From: Variovorax sp. J22P240
GTDB taxonomy: Bacteria > Pseudomonadota > Gammaproteobacteria > Burkholderiales > Burkholderiaceae_C
Direction: 5' to 3'
NCBI RefSeq assembly: GCF_030316855.1
Contig: NZ_JASZYR010000014.1
Location: 82,534 to 146,533, forward strand
Length of the DNA stretch: 64,000 nucleotides
Both the position numbers and the translations under genes were made by a program. Positions 52,307 through 61,650 of this stretch are shown here, one piece after another. Position 1 is the stretch's first letter. Each line of letters starts with the position of its first letter. Under the pieces are notes generated by a model. That model saw only the letters and a list, made by a program, of their open reading frames with translations. It was not told the DNA's origin and ran no database searches.

Positions 52307-53074
52307 ATGCTCAGCGTGACGGACTACCCGCTGGCCGTGTTCGGGCTGTCCTTCCTGCTTCTGCTGATCTCGGTTTGGACGGGCGCGCTGCTGTTCAGGA
52401 GATGGTGGCCGCCCAAGGACAGCATCCGGGACGACTTCGGCGTCATTCAGACCGCCACTCTGACGCTGCTGGGGCTCATCATCGCGTTCTCGTTCTCGAT
52501 GGCCGTCAGCCGCTACGACCAGCGCAAGAGCCTCGAGGAGGCCGAGGCCAACGCGATCGCCACCGAATTCCTGCGGGCCGATCTGCTGCCCGGGTCCGAT
52601 GCCGCCAAGGTTCGGGCCCTGCTGGCCGACTACTTCGATCAGCGCTTGCTGTACTACACGACCCGCGACGAGCAGGAACTCAAGAAAATCAACGTCCGCA
52701 CCGCGCAGTTGCAGGCGGCATTGTGGTCCGCGGTCGCCGCGCCGGCCGCAGCGGCGCCCTCGCCGACGATGGCCCTGGTGGCGATGGGCATGAACGACGT
52801 TCTGAACGCGCAGGGCTACACCCAGGCCGCCTGGTGGAACCGGATTCCCAGCGCGGCGTGGATCCTCATGCTGACGATCGGGATCTTCTGCCATGTGCTG
52901 GTCGGCTACGGCGTGAAGGATCCGAAGGAGGAGCGCGCCCTGCTGCTCGTACTGCCGCTGGTCATGTCGATCGCGTTCATGCTCATCGCCGACATCGACA
53001 GCCCCCGCAGCGGCGCCATTCTCGTGCAGCCGGTCAACCTGCTGAGCGTCGCGGAGTTGGTGCGCCCGCGTTGA
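52307..53074 (+). CDS. Bestrophin-like (DUF4239) membrane protein
   Basis: The 255-residue protein has two N-terminal membrane helices (AVFGLSFLLLLISVWTGALLF and TLLGLIIAFSFSMAV), a hydrophilic middle of about 110 residues, and two C-terminal helices (AWILMLTIGIFCHVLVGYG and LLLVLPLVMSIAFMLIADID). The closing IADIDSPRSGAILVQPVNL is the DUF4239 hallmark. The family is distantly related to bestrophin anion channels, but the bacterial function is not settled. It is monocistronic, between two long spacers. Confidence 0.88.
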   Translation: MLSVTDYPLAVFGLSFLLLLISVWTGALLFRRWWPPKDSIRDDFGVIQTATLTLLGLIIAFSFSMAVSRYDQRKSLEEAEANAIATEFLRADLLPGSDAAKVRALLADYFDQRLLYYTTRDEQELKKINVRTAQLQAALWSAVAAPAAAAPSPTMALVAMGMNDVLNAQGYTQAAWWNRIPSAAWILMLTIGIFCHVLVGYGVKDPKEERALLLVLPLVMSIAFMLIADIDSPRSGAILVQPVNLLSVAELVRPR

Positions 53075-53701
53075 CGAGAGACGGCGCGCCGCTTGGGGAG
53101 CAGCGAATGGTGTTTTGCTACGCGCTCAGGGAAACGGCGATGATCGCCAGAAGGAGAACCCGGGGCGTCCTGGAAAAGCGTCTCGTGACGTTGGGGCATC
53201 TGGCTCGCAAGTGCGGCCACGATCCGGCCCAAGGAGCCTTTCCTCGCGAACGGGACGTTGACGCCAAGGCGACGCGCGAGCCGATGCTGAGTCCGGTGGA
53301 CCGCGTCTCGGAGATGCACTTGGGCCCGTCCATGGCGCTGAGCTTCGTCGGCGCCGTGACGGTGGCCGAATCCGGTCGACAGGGTCTCCGGAAGATGTTC
53401 GCCGCCGCGCTGGGCTGCGACCTGGCTTGAGGCCGCGTCGTTACTGCTGCGGACTCGATCCGTCTGTTCTGACAACAATTCGACCCCATCTCGGCCGTGA
53501 CCTGCTCGGAGATCGGCTACGGCGTGACCAAGCGGCGCGGTCAAGGCACTGCTCAGCAAAACCCACAAGGCCTACGTCAAGCGCAACGGAAAGCGCGATC
53601 GCGCCGCCGGACCACAGGCTGTGCCCTAAGTAACGCACAGGCGGCGCCTGCAGGGAAAGCGACGGGTCCGCGGTGGCTCGCCAATGCAGTGACTTACGCA
53701 G
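53075..53701. other. Spacer with weak coding traces
   Basis: A plus-strand frame with ATG at 53107 and GGGGAG before it could give 107 residues to 53430 (AMIARRRTRGVLEKRLVTLG; GPSMALSFVGAVTVAESG), but no family is evident. Near 53550, VKALLSKTHKAYVKRNGKRD ends at a stop and looks like the tail of a lost gene. Neither is supported well enough to call. Confidence 0.35.
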
Positions 53702-54598
53702 CTATGCGAACGGCGCACGCCTCACTTCGTCCATCAACCAGCGCTGGAACGCGGCAAGCTTGGGGCCGACCGGCTTTCCCTTCGGACGCACAAAGTAGTA
53801 CGCGCTTCCAGGGTCGACCTTCACATCGAGAATCTGAACGAGTTGCCCTGACTCGAGATCCTCCTGGATCAGACCGCGGAAGAAAAGAGCTACGCCGTGG
53901 CACTCCAACGCTGCGCGACGCAACGCGTGAGAATCGTCGAACACGACGACATCAAGCTTTCGTGTGATGACGAGGCCAGCATTGCGGAACCAGAGTTCCC
54001 AATGGCGCCGATCGAACTCGCACATCAGCCGTTGCCGGGTCAATGTCCCAATGTCCTTGGCGATTGCGTCCAAGCCCGTCAAGGCGGGGCTGCATACGGC
54101 GACGAGTTCACCCGTCAGCACTGGCCTTACTTCAGCTTCGTCCCAGTCGCCGTGGCCCCAGCTGATGCCAGCGTCGACCTTGTCGTGCAGGAAATCTGCT
54201 GGCTGGTAGGCGTGACGGAGCTGCAGGTCGATGTTCGGATGCCGTGCCCACCAGCGACCCAGCCTGGGCGTGAGCCACCGAGCCGAAAAATATGGAGCCA
54301 CGCCGACGGTCAGCGTACTTTCTGCGTCGGTGTGCGTGAGTTGCCGCACTGCGCGCTCGAGAGTCTGGAGCCCCGCGGTGCAATCCGCGCACAGCCGTCG
54401 CCCCTCCTCGGTCATCTCGATGCGTCGGTGCAGTCGCAGCAGCAACGCGACGCCAAGGTGTTGCTCGAGATGTCGGACCTGATGGCTCAGGGCCGACTGC
54501 GTGACGCTCAGTTCATCCGCTGCGCGCTTGAAGCTGCCGTGCCGCCCGACGGCCTCGAACGCGCGTAGCTGATTGAGCAGAGTGGCCGAGACGGTCAT
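53702..54598 (-). CDS. LysR-family transcriptional regulator (GcvA-like)
   Basis: The protein has 298 residues. LRAFEAVGRHGSFKRAADELSVTQSALSHQVRHLEQHLG is the helix-turn-helix. LTVGVAPYFSARWLTPRLGRW at the start of the effector domain is the GcvA-like pattern. It is divergent from the DUF4242 gene at 54825, and CTTGAGC-GTG-GCTCAAG lies 14 bases before its start codon. Neighbours on the other side are a DUF4242 and an MFS gene, which may be its targets. Confidence 0.92.
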   Translation of the reverse strand: MTVSATLLNQLRAFEAVGRHGSFKRAADELSVTQSALSHQVRHLEQHLGVALLLRLHRRIEMTEEGRRLCADCTAGLQTLERAVRQLTHTDAESTLTVGVAPYFSARWLTPRLGRWWARHPNIDLQLRHAYQPADFLHDKVDAGISWGHGDWDEAEVRPVLTGELVAVCSPALTGLDAIAKDIGTLTRQRLMCEFDRRHWELWFRNAGLVITRKLDVVVFDDSHALRRAALECHGVALFFRGLIQEDLESGQLVQILDVKVDPGSAYYFVRPKGKPVGPKLAAFQRWLMDEVRRAPFA

Positions 54599-54611
54599 CG
54601 CTGCATCTTAG

Positions 54612-54628
54612 CTTGAGCGTGGCTCAAG
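54612..54628. promoter_or_regulatory. Candidate operator upstream of the LysR gene
   Basis: CTTGAGCGTGGCTCAAG is a perfect inverted repeat with 7-bp arms and a 3-base spacer, 14 bases upstream of the LysR start and 197 bases before the DUF4242 start. The position fits autoregulation. Confidence 0.5.
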
Positions 54629-54824
54629 TGAACGCAACACAAAACGTTTGAAGCTTGTGTAGCGATCAATGAAGATCACTCAATCGAAACGCCCTTGCCC
54701 AAGACGAATTTGACAGCGGCGAAGACGTAGTTCTGCTGGACGTCAACGCATGCCGCCGGTCGCCTCCCCCACGGCGCGACTGCGAGGTCTTTCATTGCCG
54801 TGGGTCATTCTTCAAGGAGTTCTC

Positions 54825-55097
54825 ATGAAGCGCTTTCTGATCGAACGCGACCTGCCCGGCGTGGGGCAGTTGAATGGGCAGCAACTCAAAGAGGCGTCGA
54901 CAACCTCCAATGCGGCCCTGGCGAAGCTGGCGGGCAAGGTGCAGTGGGTTCAGTCTTATGTCGTCGAAGACAAGACCTTCTGCGTCTACCTTGCCGATCA
55001 CGAGTCGTCAGTCTACGAACATGCTGAGTTGAGCGGCTTTCCGGCGAGCAAGGTCACCGAGGTGCGGGCCGTCATTGAGCCGATGACCGCCGCGTGA
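54825..55097 (+). CDS. DUF4242 domain protein
   Basis: The ATG at 54825 sits behind AAGGAG and gives 90 residues: MKRFLIERDLPGVGQLNGQQLKEAS, VQWVQSYVVEDKTFCVYLAD and FPASKVTEVRAVIEP. This is the full DUF4242 (nickel-binding-protein-like) pattern. Function is unknown, though relatives sit near stress or redox genes. Other ATG and GTG codons upstream are not preceded by a ribosome-binding site. Confidence 0.88.
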   Translation: MKRFLIERDLPGVGQLNGQQLKEASTTSNAALAKLAGKVQWVQSYVVEDKTFCVYLADHESSVYEHAELSGFPASKVTEVRAVIEPMTAA

Positions 55098-55395
55098 GGC
55101 TGCCCAACCGCGAGCACGCAGGCGACACGAGTCGAAGCTGGATCGCGGGCGTTCACATGGCGGTAACGCCGGCCGCCGGGTCTGGCTGAGTCACGCGTCA
55201 GCCGGCCCGTACATACGCAGACTCGCAAACCAGCCCATGCGCGGCGCCGTCAGCAGCCAGTTGCCGGTGCTATGCCTCGCTTTGCCTGACGCGCGAACGC
55301 AGACGCCATGGTCGTGGAAATCGGGATACGCCGACGCACACACAGGGTTCATATACTGGGACGATGTTGCCGATCGACTTGCGCGGGTTGTGGTC

Positions 55396-56652
55396 ATGAA
55401 AGTTGCGTTGCAGCACCAGGTCGACTCGCGCTATGCGATGTGGCGCCTGGCAGTCACCATTCTGATCATGACGGTGGGCAGCAGCGGCATGTACGTGGTG
55501 TCGGTGGTGCTCTCTGCCGTGCAGGCCGACTTCGGCGTGGCGCGGGCTGAGGCCTCCCTGCCTTACACGCTGCTGATGATCGGCTTCGGCTTGGGCGGCG
55601 TGATCATGGGCAAGCTGGCGGACAGATATGGCGTGATGTGGCCGCTGCTGGCCGGCGCCGTGTGCGTGGGGCTCGGCTACATCGCGTCGAGTTTCGCCAC
55701 CGGCATCCTGACGTTCTCGCTGGTTCAGGGCGCGCTCGTCGGGCTGGGCAGCGGAGCCGTCTTTGCGCCGCTGGTGGCCGATACCTCGCTGTGGTTCGTC
55801 AAGCGCCGTGGCATGGCTGTGGCAGTGTGCGCCAGCGGCAATTACGTGGCGGGCGCGGTCTGGCCGCCGATCGTCCAGACGTTCGTGGAACAGGCCGGCT
55901 GGCGTGCGACCTATCTGGGCCTGGGCCTTTTCTGTGGCTTGGCGATGGCCGGGCTCGCGCTCTTCATGCGGGCACGACCGCCGGCAGCGGTCATGGCCGC
56001 AGCGCCTCATGCCGCGGCAGGCGGTCCGGTTGCGATGTCGACCCTGCGGCCCTTCGGCCTGAACCTCGGCGCCGCACAGGGCATGTTGTGCGTGGCGGGA
56101 GTGGCCTGCTGCGTGGCGATGGCGATGCCGCAGGTGCACATCGTCGCGTATTGCACGGACCTTGGTTATGGCGCCGCGCGCGGTGCGCAGATGCTGTCGT
56201 TGATGCTGGCCTGCGGGATCCTGAGCCGCCTGGTCTCGGGCGCGATCTGTGACCGCATCGGCGGATTGCGCACGCTGCTGCTCGGATCCGTGCTGCAGTG
56301 CGTCGCGCTCTTCCTGTTCCTGCCCTTCGACGGGATGGTGCCGCTGTTCGTGGTGTCGGCGATGTTTGGGCTTTTCCAGGGCGGCATCGTGCCCTCGTAC
56401 GCCATCATTGTGCGCGAGCATTTCCCGCCGGCCGAGGCCAGCGCCCGCGTGGGCACGATCATCGGCTGCACGCTGCTGGGCATGGCGCTGGGAGGGTGGA
56501 TGTCCGGCAAGGTCTTCGACCTCACCGGCAGCTATCACGCCGCCTTCGTCAATGGCATTGCGTGGAACCTGCTCAACATGACCATCGCAGCCACGCTGCT
56601 GGTGCGGGCACGGCGCAGGGTACGGCAACATGCGCTCCCCCAACGGGCTTAG
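55396..56652 (+). CDS. MFS transporter (oxalate:formate-antiporter-like)
   Basis: From the ATG at 55396 the protein has 418 residues and twelve hydrophobic segments. VQADFGVARAEASLPYTLLMIGFGLGGVIMGKLADRYGV covers helices 1-2 and the MFS loop; the pattern of FGLFQGGIVPSYAIIVREHFP and TIIGCTLLGMALGGWMSG is seen in the monocarboxylate/oxalate-formate antiporter branch. The frame is open upstream to 55237 but without membrane-protein character. The substrate may be a carboxylate. It follows the DUF4242 gene after 298 bases and is probably separate. Confidence 0.88.
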   Translation: MKVALQHQVDSRYAMWRLAVTILIMTVGSSGMYVVSVVLSAVQADFGVARAEASLPYTLLMIGFGLGGVIMGKLADRYGVMWPLLAGAVCVGLGYIASSFATGILTFSLVQGALVGLGSGAVFAPLVADTSLWFVKRRGMAVAVCASGNYVAGAVWPPIVQTFVEQAGWRATYLGLGLFCGLAMAGLALFMRARPPAAVMAAAPHAAAGGPVAMSTLRPFGLNLGAAQGMLCVAGVACCVAMAMPQVHIVAYCTDLGYGAARGAQMLSLMLACGILSRLVSGAICDRIGGLRTLLLGSVLQCVALFLFLPFDGMVPLFVVSAMFGLFQGGIVPSYAIIVREHFPPAEASARVGTIIGCTLLGMALGGWMSGKVFDLTGSYHAAFVNGIAWNLLNMTIAATLLVRARRRVRQHALPQRA

Positions 56653-57437
56653 GCGACCGCCGATCCATTGAGCGGCCCTTCGCCCGAAATGTAGTCGCGC
56701 CGTCGCAGCCGGCTTGCTGGCGACCACGAGGCTTTTCCGAGCAGAGCCTCCGCCAAGGAGGCCCCTCTTCCTCGGCGATGCAAGACTGGCAAACAAACCA
56801 GACGCCAAGATCGGCCTGCTCAAGGTATGGCCAGATTCCTCTGGCATCTCCTTTCCGCATGGGGCTGCGTTCGACCGTCGGTGGCTAGCGCCATTCAGGG
56901 GGGGTGCCGTGCTTTTTCAGGCTGACGTACAGATGGACGGCGATTCGCGGCACGTGGTACGGCTACTCATCACCGCGGCGAGGTTTCAAAGGAAGCCTAA
57001 GCATGAAGAACTGGGTAACCATCGAGAGCAGGCGCAACATCCAAGCTCCCATTCAATGGCCGCGAAATGCCGGACGGTCTGATGTGAACTGCCGAGTTTT
57101 GCTCGTCGTGCGTTCAGTGCGCGCGCGCTTCGGACGCAGCGTTCTTTGGCCGTACACAGTACTACCGGGCGCCCTGAAATTCCTAAGGGCAACGAAGTTC
57201 TCACGCATTGGACCTGCTTGTCACCTTCACGGCAGGAGCATCCCGGCTGGCGGGCATCTTCTCTGGTGTGAGGACGCGGAGCCCTCCTACGCCTGCGTGA
57301 AGCCAGTTGACGGATGCTCTGGAATCCTCTGCTGGTGGCCTCACAGAGTTGCTCTAGTCAAATGGGACAGCCTCGCCAACCAGCGAAGAGCGACTTCCTC
57401 TGAGGTCATCCGCGCAAACATCCTATAGGGGGGAAAA
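56653..57437. other. Intergenic region, lower GC, no recognised gene
   Basis: Almost 800 bases with several open frames but no family signature, no clear ribosome-binding sites and no repeat recognised. Base composition is less GC-rich than the genes around it, as in other decayed spacers here. Confidence 0.45.
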
Positions 57438-57974
57438 ATGAAATCGATCGTGCATCTCGCGTTCGGCATCCTGCTGCTTTCTGCTGTCGCGTTGCACGCT
57501 GGCGCAACGGGAACGAACAAGCTATGCAACGGAAGACAGACCGACGTCGTCTTTGCCGTAATCCACGAGCATTCGGACGATTCGGATGCGAGATGCGAGC
57601 TTCAGCGATCGCAGTGCTATGTGAAGCTCCAGGGCTGGTACACCATGAGACCGGGAGCCTGCATGAACGTCGACGTGGGAAATCGATGGGAATCCTATCT
57701 GTCGATCTTCGTCAAGGACACGGCGGACGGCCCGTACAAGCCAGAAACCTTCCCAGTCCACAACCGGTTCTACACAGACAGAAACGAGATGAACTCCGGA
57801 GTGGTCAACGTCACGGCGTGCATGCCTGTCGGGCCATTCGAGAAGAAGGTGCCAGGAACGCTCGCGCCCGTGTTGAACTCAGTAGTCGCATGCGGTCCAG
57901 GCGAGGCGCTGCATCCGGTCAACTACGTCATGCGCGGCGGACCGGAAACTCACGTCATGGTCACGTTGAACTAG
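57438..57974 (+). CDS. Secreted DUF1036-like protein
   Basis: The ATG at 57438 follows a run of G and A (AGGGGGGAAAA). The 178-residue protein has a Sec signal MKSIVHLAFGILLLSAVALHAGA. After it KLCNGRQTDVVFAVI and LQGWYTMRPGACMNVDV resemble the DUF1036 pattern (CN-x-T... GWW-I-PG-C), and six cysteines in the mature part suggest disulfides in the periplasm or outside. The family assignment is by pattern only. Codon use is less GC-biased than in the neighbours, and it stands alone between two long spacers, so it may be acquired. Confidence 0.65.
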   Translation: MKSIVHLAFGILLLSAVALHAGATGTNKLCNGRQTDVVFAVIHEHSDDSDARCELQRSQCYVKLQGWYTMRPGACMNVDVGNRWESYLSIFVKDTADGPYKPETFPVHNRFYTDRNEMNSGVVNVTACMPVGPFEKKVPGTLAPVLNSVVACGPGEALHPVNYVMRGGPETHVMVTLN

Positions 57975-58919
57975 TGGGCTTCCTCGCGCACGAAGACCAA
58001 GATCTAAGAGGGAAGTGTCGTGGGGCTATGTGATGCCTGGCCTCTCTCCTTCTGCAAGTCTTGGACATCCCAGGCGTTCGCGTCGCCGTCGGGACGCACC
58101 ACGGACAGCCTGCACATGACCGTTCCAGACCGTTTCACCACAGATGTGAACTGGCCACCTTCCAATTGCACCACCATCCTCCAATCCGGCGGTGCGAGCG
58201 GTGCCACACTCAAGGCAGCACTGGCCTTGTCGAGATTCACCTCTTCCTCCGATTGCTCGGTACTAGTGCTCGTCGGTCGATGCCTTGGCCCAGGCCAGAC
58301 CCGGTCTCGATTTTCTGAACGGCCTCAGCGTCCCGCAACTATTGCCGTGCAATCTACGAACCAACAGGGCCGGTGCAGGCGTCGGTGTTTCAAGACTCCA
58401 AATACCTATGCATCAGGTTGTCATCGACGTGCGGGCGAAAGTCGGCACCTGAGCCGAGGCGGCATCGGCGTCTGCGACGCATCGTGGCGTCAACGTCATC
58501 GCGATGGGATCTCTCTGTTGGTCGAACCTGGCGAAAGCTGCTCTGACCGCCGATGTCGGGCAACGCCGGTCCTTGGGCCTGGCTTATGCCCGTAGTGCGG
58601 CTTGGGACGCCCCATGGGACGCGGCAGTATCCTGTAGCGGCTATGAAAAGTCTCGACACAGCAATCTGCGTGTTGTGCTGCCTCGCCGGCCTAGGATGGG
58701 CGGCGCTAATTTATTCTTTTGCCTCCATCATCTGATTGGCATCGGCGAAGGGTTCACGGCGCCTGAAGCCTGCGCGCTTTGTTGAATACGCCGACACCAG
58801 AGAGCGATCTCGAAGGGTCTTGAACAGCGGCTCGAGCCCGGCCTTTCAAGAATCCAGGCGAGCCGCTGAGACTACCTACTGCCCTTTGGAGACGAAAGAC
58901 GACTCTTTGACTATTTGAG
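57975..58919. other. Long spacer without supported gene
   Basis: This 945-base stretch holds many short frames on both strands, none with a recognised family. A 30-codon hydrophobic frame near 58643 (MKSLDTAICVLCCLAGLGWA) has no clear ribosome-binding site. Confidence 0.45.
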
Positions 58920-59636
58920 TCAGGACGACCCATCGCCGCTCAGGACCACCCAGAGAGTGCGCGCGAGAATTTCTGCGTCTAATCGCAATGACCACTCCGC
59001 CACATAAAGAGTGTCGAGGGCAACGCGATCAGCGTAGGAGAGGCGATTGCGGCCGCTAACCTGCCACAGGCCGGTGATGCCCGGTCGCATGTGGCAGTAG
59101 TAGCTCCAACCGCGACCGTAAAGGTTGCGCTGGCGGACCATGCAAGGACGAGGACCGACCAGGCTCATGTCGCCCTTCAGTACGTTGAAGAACTGCGGCA
59201 GTTCATCGAGGCTCAATCTTCTGATCACGCGGCCGACACGCGTGATGCGTGGATCGTTGTCCAACTTTTGGAACTTGTCCCACCGAACTCGCGCCGCCGG
59301 GTCATTCTCCAAATGACGCTCGAGGACTTGGTCCGCTCCCTTCACCATCGACCGAAACTTGTAGCAACGAAAGGGGCGGCCGCCCTGACCCAGGCGGGTC
59401 TGCCAATAGTGCACTTGCCCACCCGTTCCAACGAGCACAGCGGCGCCAACGAGCAGGTAGAGCGGCCCAAGGAACACGAAGAAGCTCAACGCTCCGACGA
59501 TGTCCACGCAGCGTTTGAACGCGCGTTGTGAAGCTGTCAGACAAAAAGGCTCAGGGAGGGTTTCCGCGTGAAAGCCGAGTAGATACACCCTGCTTGGCCC
59601 ATCGCCTCGCGTGTCGGGTTGAAGTGGATGCAGCAT
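58920..59636 (-). CDS. Undecaprenyl-phosphate sugar phosphotransferase (bacterial sugar transferase)
   Basis: The ATG at 59636 gives 238 residues; a TTG eleven codons earlier is less likely. FKRCVDIVGALSFFVFLGPLYLLV is the single N-terminal membrane helix, followed by YKFRSMVKGAD, DKFQKLDNDPRITRVGRVIRRLSLDELPQFFNVLKGDMSLVGPRP and GITGLWQVSGRN, all hallmarks of the WbaP/ExoY-type catalytic domain. It transfers a sugar phosphate to undecaprenyl phosphate to start exopolysaccharide or O-antigen units. No other glycan genes are in view. It follows the Gly-rich zinc-ribbon protein gene by 48 bases on the same strand. Confidence 0.93.
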   Translation of the reverse strand: MLHPLQPDTRGDGPSRVYLLGFHAETLPEPFCLTASQRAFKRCVDIVGALSFFVFLGPLYLLVGAAVLVGTGGQVHYWQTRLGQGGRPFRCYKFRSMVKGADQVLERHLENDPAARVRWDKFQKLDNDPRITRVGRVIRRLSLDELPQFFNVLKGDMSLVGPRPCMVRQRNLYGRGWSYYCHMRPGITGLWQVSGRNRLSYADRVALDTLYVAEWSLRLDAEILARTLWVVLSGDGSS

Positions 59637-59684
59637 GATCAGCCCTTGAAGAGATCGCAGAGGAGGCAAAGAAATCGCACGGCC

Positions 59685-59870
59685 TCAACGGCCGGGCCCA
59701 CCGCCAGGCCCACCACCGCCGGGACCACCACCTCCTGGGCCACCTCCTGGGCCACCACCAGGTCCACCGCCCCCGCCGGCACCACCACCGGCACCGGCAC
59801 CAGCACCAGCTCCAGCTCCAGCAGCGCCACTAGCACTAGCACCGACTACGCCTGCACCGCCGCTCGACCC
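59685..59870 (-). repeat. Low-complexity coding repeat (Gly-rich tail)
   Basis: The plus strand here is a run of CCACC, CCGGG and CCTGGG words; on the coding strand it gives GPGGG and AGAGAG units. Repeats of 9-15 bases are imperfect, so the tail length could vary between strains. Confidence 0.7.
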
Positions 59871-61025
59871 GGCGCCGGAGCCGCTACCGCCTGGATCGGC
59901 TGCGCTGTTGGCAAATGCGAACGCGCCGACCGGGATCGAGCCCTTGGACGCCGCACTTCCACTCACGGCTCGGCTGGGTGCACTCGAAACTGCAGCGGTA
60001 GACGGATTCGCCGCTTGTGGCCCGGCCACCGGAGCACTGACACAGATCGCTTCGCCGAAGGGGTTGTCCCGATCACAGCGCGTCATACTGGCCGCCGTGC
60101 GAGTTGCGCCGCGCTGGACCGGCGCGGTCGAGCGCACTACCGGTGCAGAGCTCTCGACGCGCGGCTGTTCCGTCCGGATGGCGGACCGGACATCGGCGAC
60201 GACGGGCTGCATTGCCTTTTGGCGGCTGAGCGAGATGGCGCGTGGCACGGCGACGGTCCTCGCCGCGATCCTGTCACGCGTCGCGGCGCGAGCCCGATGG
60301 GGTTCTGCCATCGCTTGCCGGGTCGGTGCTTGCGGAGGCTGTGCATCCGGAATTCGTGACGCCTCGGCTTGTGGTGCATTCAACAGCTGTTCGGCCTGGG
60401 GGGCTTTCGTTTCCGACGCCGCGACCGCCGGATCGGCGGGCGAAGACGCTACGGCCTGCGCTTGAGGCCGCGGCTCCTGCGGCGGAGATGCCGGCTCCAC
60501 GGGCTGTTTGACGATCGGTGCGACCGCGACTGGCGCGACTGAGGCGACCGGTGGCCGTGTGTCCGGCACCGGCTCCGGACGCGACGCCCCCGGCGAATCA
60601 GCCTGTCGCCAATGGATCGCTGCCGCCTCGCGAGTTGGAGCCGGGCTGCGCTCGACCGTGCGGTTCCAGTACCAGAACACGAAGGCGGCAATCGACAGGA
60701 AGACGGCCATCAGCAACAGCACGACCGGCACGTCGAGGCCGCCAGGGAAGACCTGCTGCCTGGCGAGCTCCCCCCTCTCGGTGCTGCGCGATACGACGAA
60801 CAGATTGTTCGCCACCGGCGCCGGCATGTGCGCGGCCGCCGCCAACGCAACGGGCAGCGCAACCCTGGGCACCCTCGCGGCGGCTCTCGGTGCCCTTTCT
60901 TCAGAAAAGGACCCCGCGGGGACATTCGCTGCCGTGCGAATTCCACTGAACCTGCCTGCGCAGCCCCGGCAGTACCGTGCTCGGTCCCTGTTGGCTGTGT
61001 GGCATGACTCGCAGAACTTCGTCAT
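59685..61025 (-). CDS. Zinc-ribbon membrane protein with Pro/Ala-rich stalk and Gly-rich tail
   Basis: The ATG at 61025 gives 446 residues. Residues 4-22 form a zinc ribbon (CESCHTANRDRARYCRGC). A membrane helix lies near residues 104-126 (VPVVLLLMAVFLSIAAFVFWYW). A Pro/Ala/Gln-rich stalk follows, then a short cysteine pair in TRCDRDNPFGEAICVS near residue 335, and a tail of about 60 residues made of Gly with Ala, Ser and Pro. The ribbon would be cytoplasmic and the rest periplasmic. The longer frame to 61241 overlaps the upstream gene and is rejected. I do not know a named family with this order of parts. Neighbours are a second zinc-ribbon gene upstream and a sugar transferase downstream. 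Confidence 0.75.
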   Translation of the reverse strand: MTKFCESCHTANRDRARYCRGCAGRFSGIRTAANVPAGSFSEERAPRAAARVPRVALPVALAAAAHMPAPVANNLFVVSRSTERGELARQQVFPGGLDVPVVLLLMAVFLSIAAFVFWYWNRTVERSPAPTREAAAIHWRQADSPGASRPEPVPDTRPPVASVAPVAVAPIVKQPVEPASPPQEPRPQAQAVASSPADPAVAASETKAPQAEQLLNAPQAEASRIPDAQPPQAPTRQAMAEPHRARAATRDRIAARTVAVPRAISLSRQKAMQPVVADVRSAIRTEQPRVESSAPVVRSTAPVQRGATRTAASMTRCDRDNPFGEAICVSAPVAGPQAANPSTAAVSSAPSRAVSGSAASKGSIPVGAFAFANSAADPGGSGSGAGSSGGAGVVGASASGAAGAGAGAGAGAGGGAGGGGGPGGGPGGGPGGGGPGGGGPGGGPGR

Positions 61026-61048
61026 GGCGATTCCCCGCGGGCGGCAAC

Positions 61049-61387
61049 TCAGTGGATCGGTATGGATGCGGTGATCAGCACCAGCAAATTGATCACCACC
61101 GCGAAGGCCACGAAGTCCATCGCGGACGCCCGGTCCGGCTTGACCAGCGAGTGCCAGGGCAGCAGCGTGCCGCGCTCGCCTTTCGTGTTGTCCTTGGTGG
61201 GCGCACAGAACGCCGGCAGCTTGTACGAGCAGCACTTGCAAGAGTGCGCCGACCCCATGTTGATGGTGTTGCAGGCATCGCAGATTTGCGCGGAAGGTCT
61301 ACCCACCTGCAGCCTCGCCAGATCGACGAGGCTTCCGAAAGCGACAGCCCGCTGCGTGCCCCCGGCTTCGCGGATGGCGGCGTTCAT
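61049..61387 (-). CDS. Small zinc-ribbon membrane protein
   Basis: The ATG at 61387 gives 112 residues. ICDACNTINMGSAHSCKCC near residue 40 is a CxxC...CxxC zinc ribbon like that of the next gene. A helix at the C-terminus (DFVAFAVVINLLVLITASI) anchors it. It stops 23 bases before the Gly-rich protein starts, so the two are likely one transcript. The same frame is open up to a TTG at 61663 and would add a hydrophilic 92-residue part with another cysteine cluster (CSSACEMCEHAG); which start is used is open. Function unknown. Confidence 0.65.
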   Translation of the reverse strand: MNAAIREAGGTQRAVAFGSLVDLARLQVGRPSAQICDACNTINMGSAHSCKCCSYKLPAFCAPTKDNTKGERGTLLPWHSLVKPDRASAMDFVAFAVVINLLVLITASIPIH

Positions 61388-61650
61388 AGACGCTCTGCCT
61401 GAATGAGCAGAGCCGTACGATTCAACGAAGTCGGCACGCCGATGCAAGGCCACAGGACCCGAGCCCTGCCGACGGCCCGCGTGTTCACACATCTCGCATG
61501 CACTGCTGCAACCCAAGCGTTTCGGGCGCTCATTGACCGCGGGGGAAGCGGCACTCGCGGCGCCGTGTACCTCCGCCGGAGTCCGAGAATCCCAAAAGAC
61601 CTCGCTCGTCGAATAACTGCGTTCGTGCTCTGCAGCGCGGGTATTGCCAT
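61384..61650 (-). CDS. Possible small ORF coupled to the zinc-ribbon gene
   Basis: An ATG at 61650 has GGGAG six bases before it and opens 88 codons whose stop overlaps the ATG of the zinc-ribbon gene by four bases (ATGA). The protein is basic and unlike any family I know (MAIPALQSTNAVIRRARSFG). It competes with the idea that the zinc-ribbon protein itself starts at 61663 in another frame. Only one of the two readings can be right. Confidence 0.3.
   Translation of the reverse strand: MAIPALQSTNAVIRRARSFGILGLRRRYTAPRVPLPPRSMSARNAWVAAVHARCVNTRAVGRARVLWPCIGVPTSLNRTALLIQAERL

Noticed and set aside
55270..56847. 525-codon His/Arg-rich frame antisense to the MFS gene
   Set aside because: Composition is typical of antisense reading of a membrane protein gene; no motif was found.
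59619..60359. Thr-rich plus-strand frame opposite the Gly-rich tail (TTSWATSWATT and similar)
   Set aside because: It is the frame-shifted complement of the Gly-rich repeat. The minus-strand protein has a zinc ribbon and membrane helix and is the better reading.
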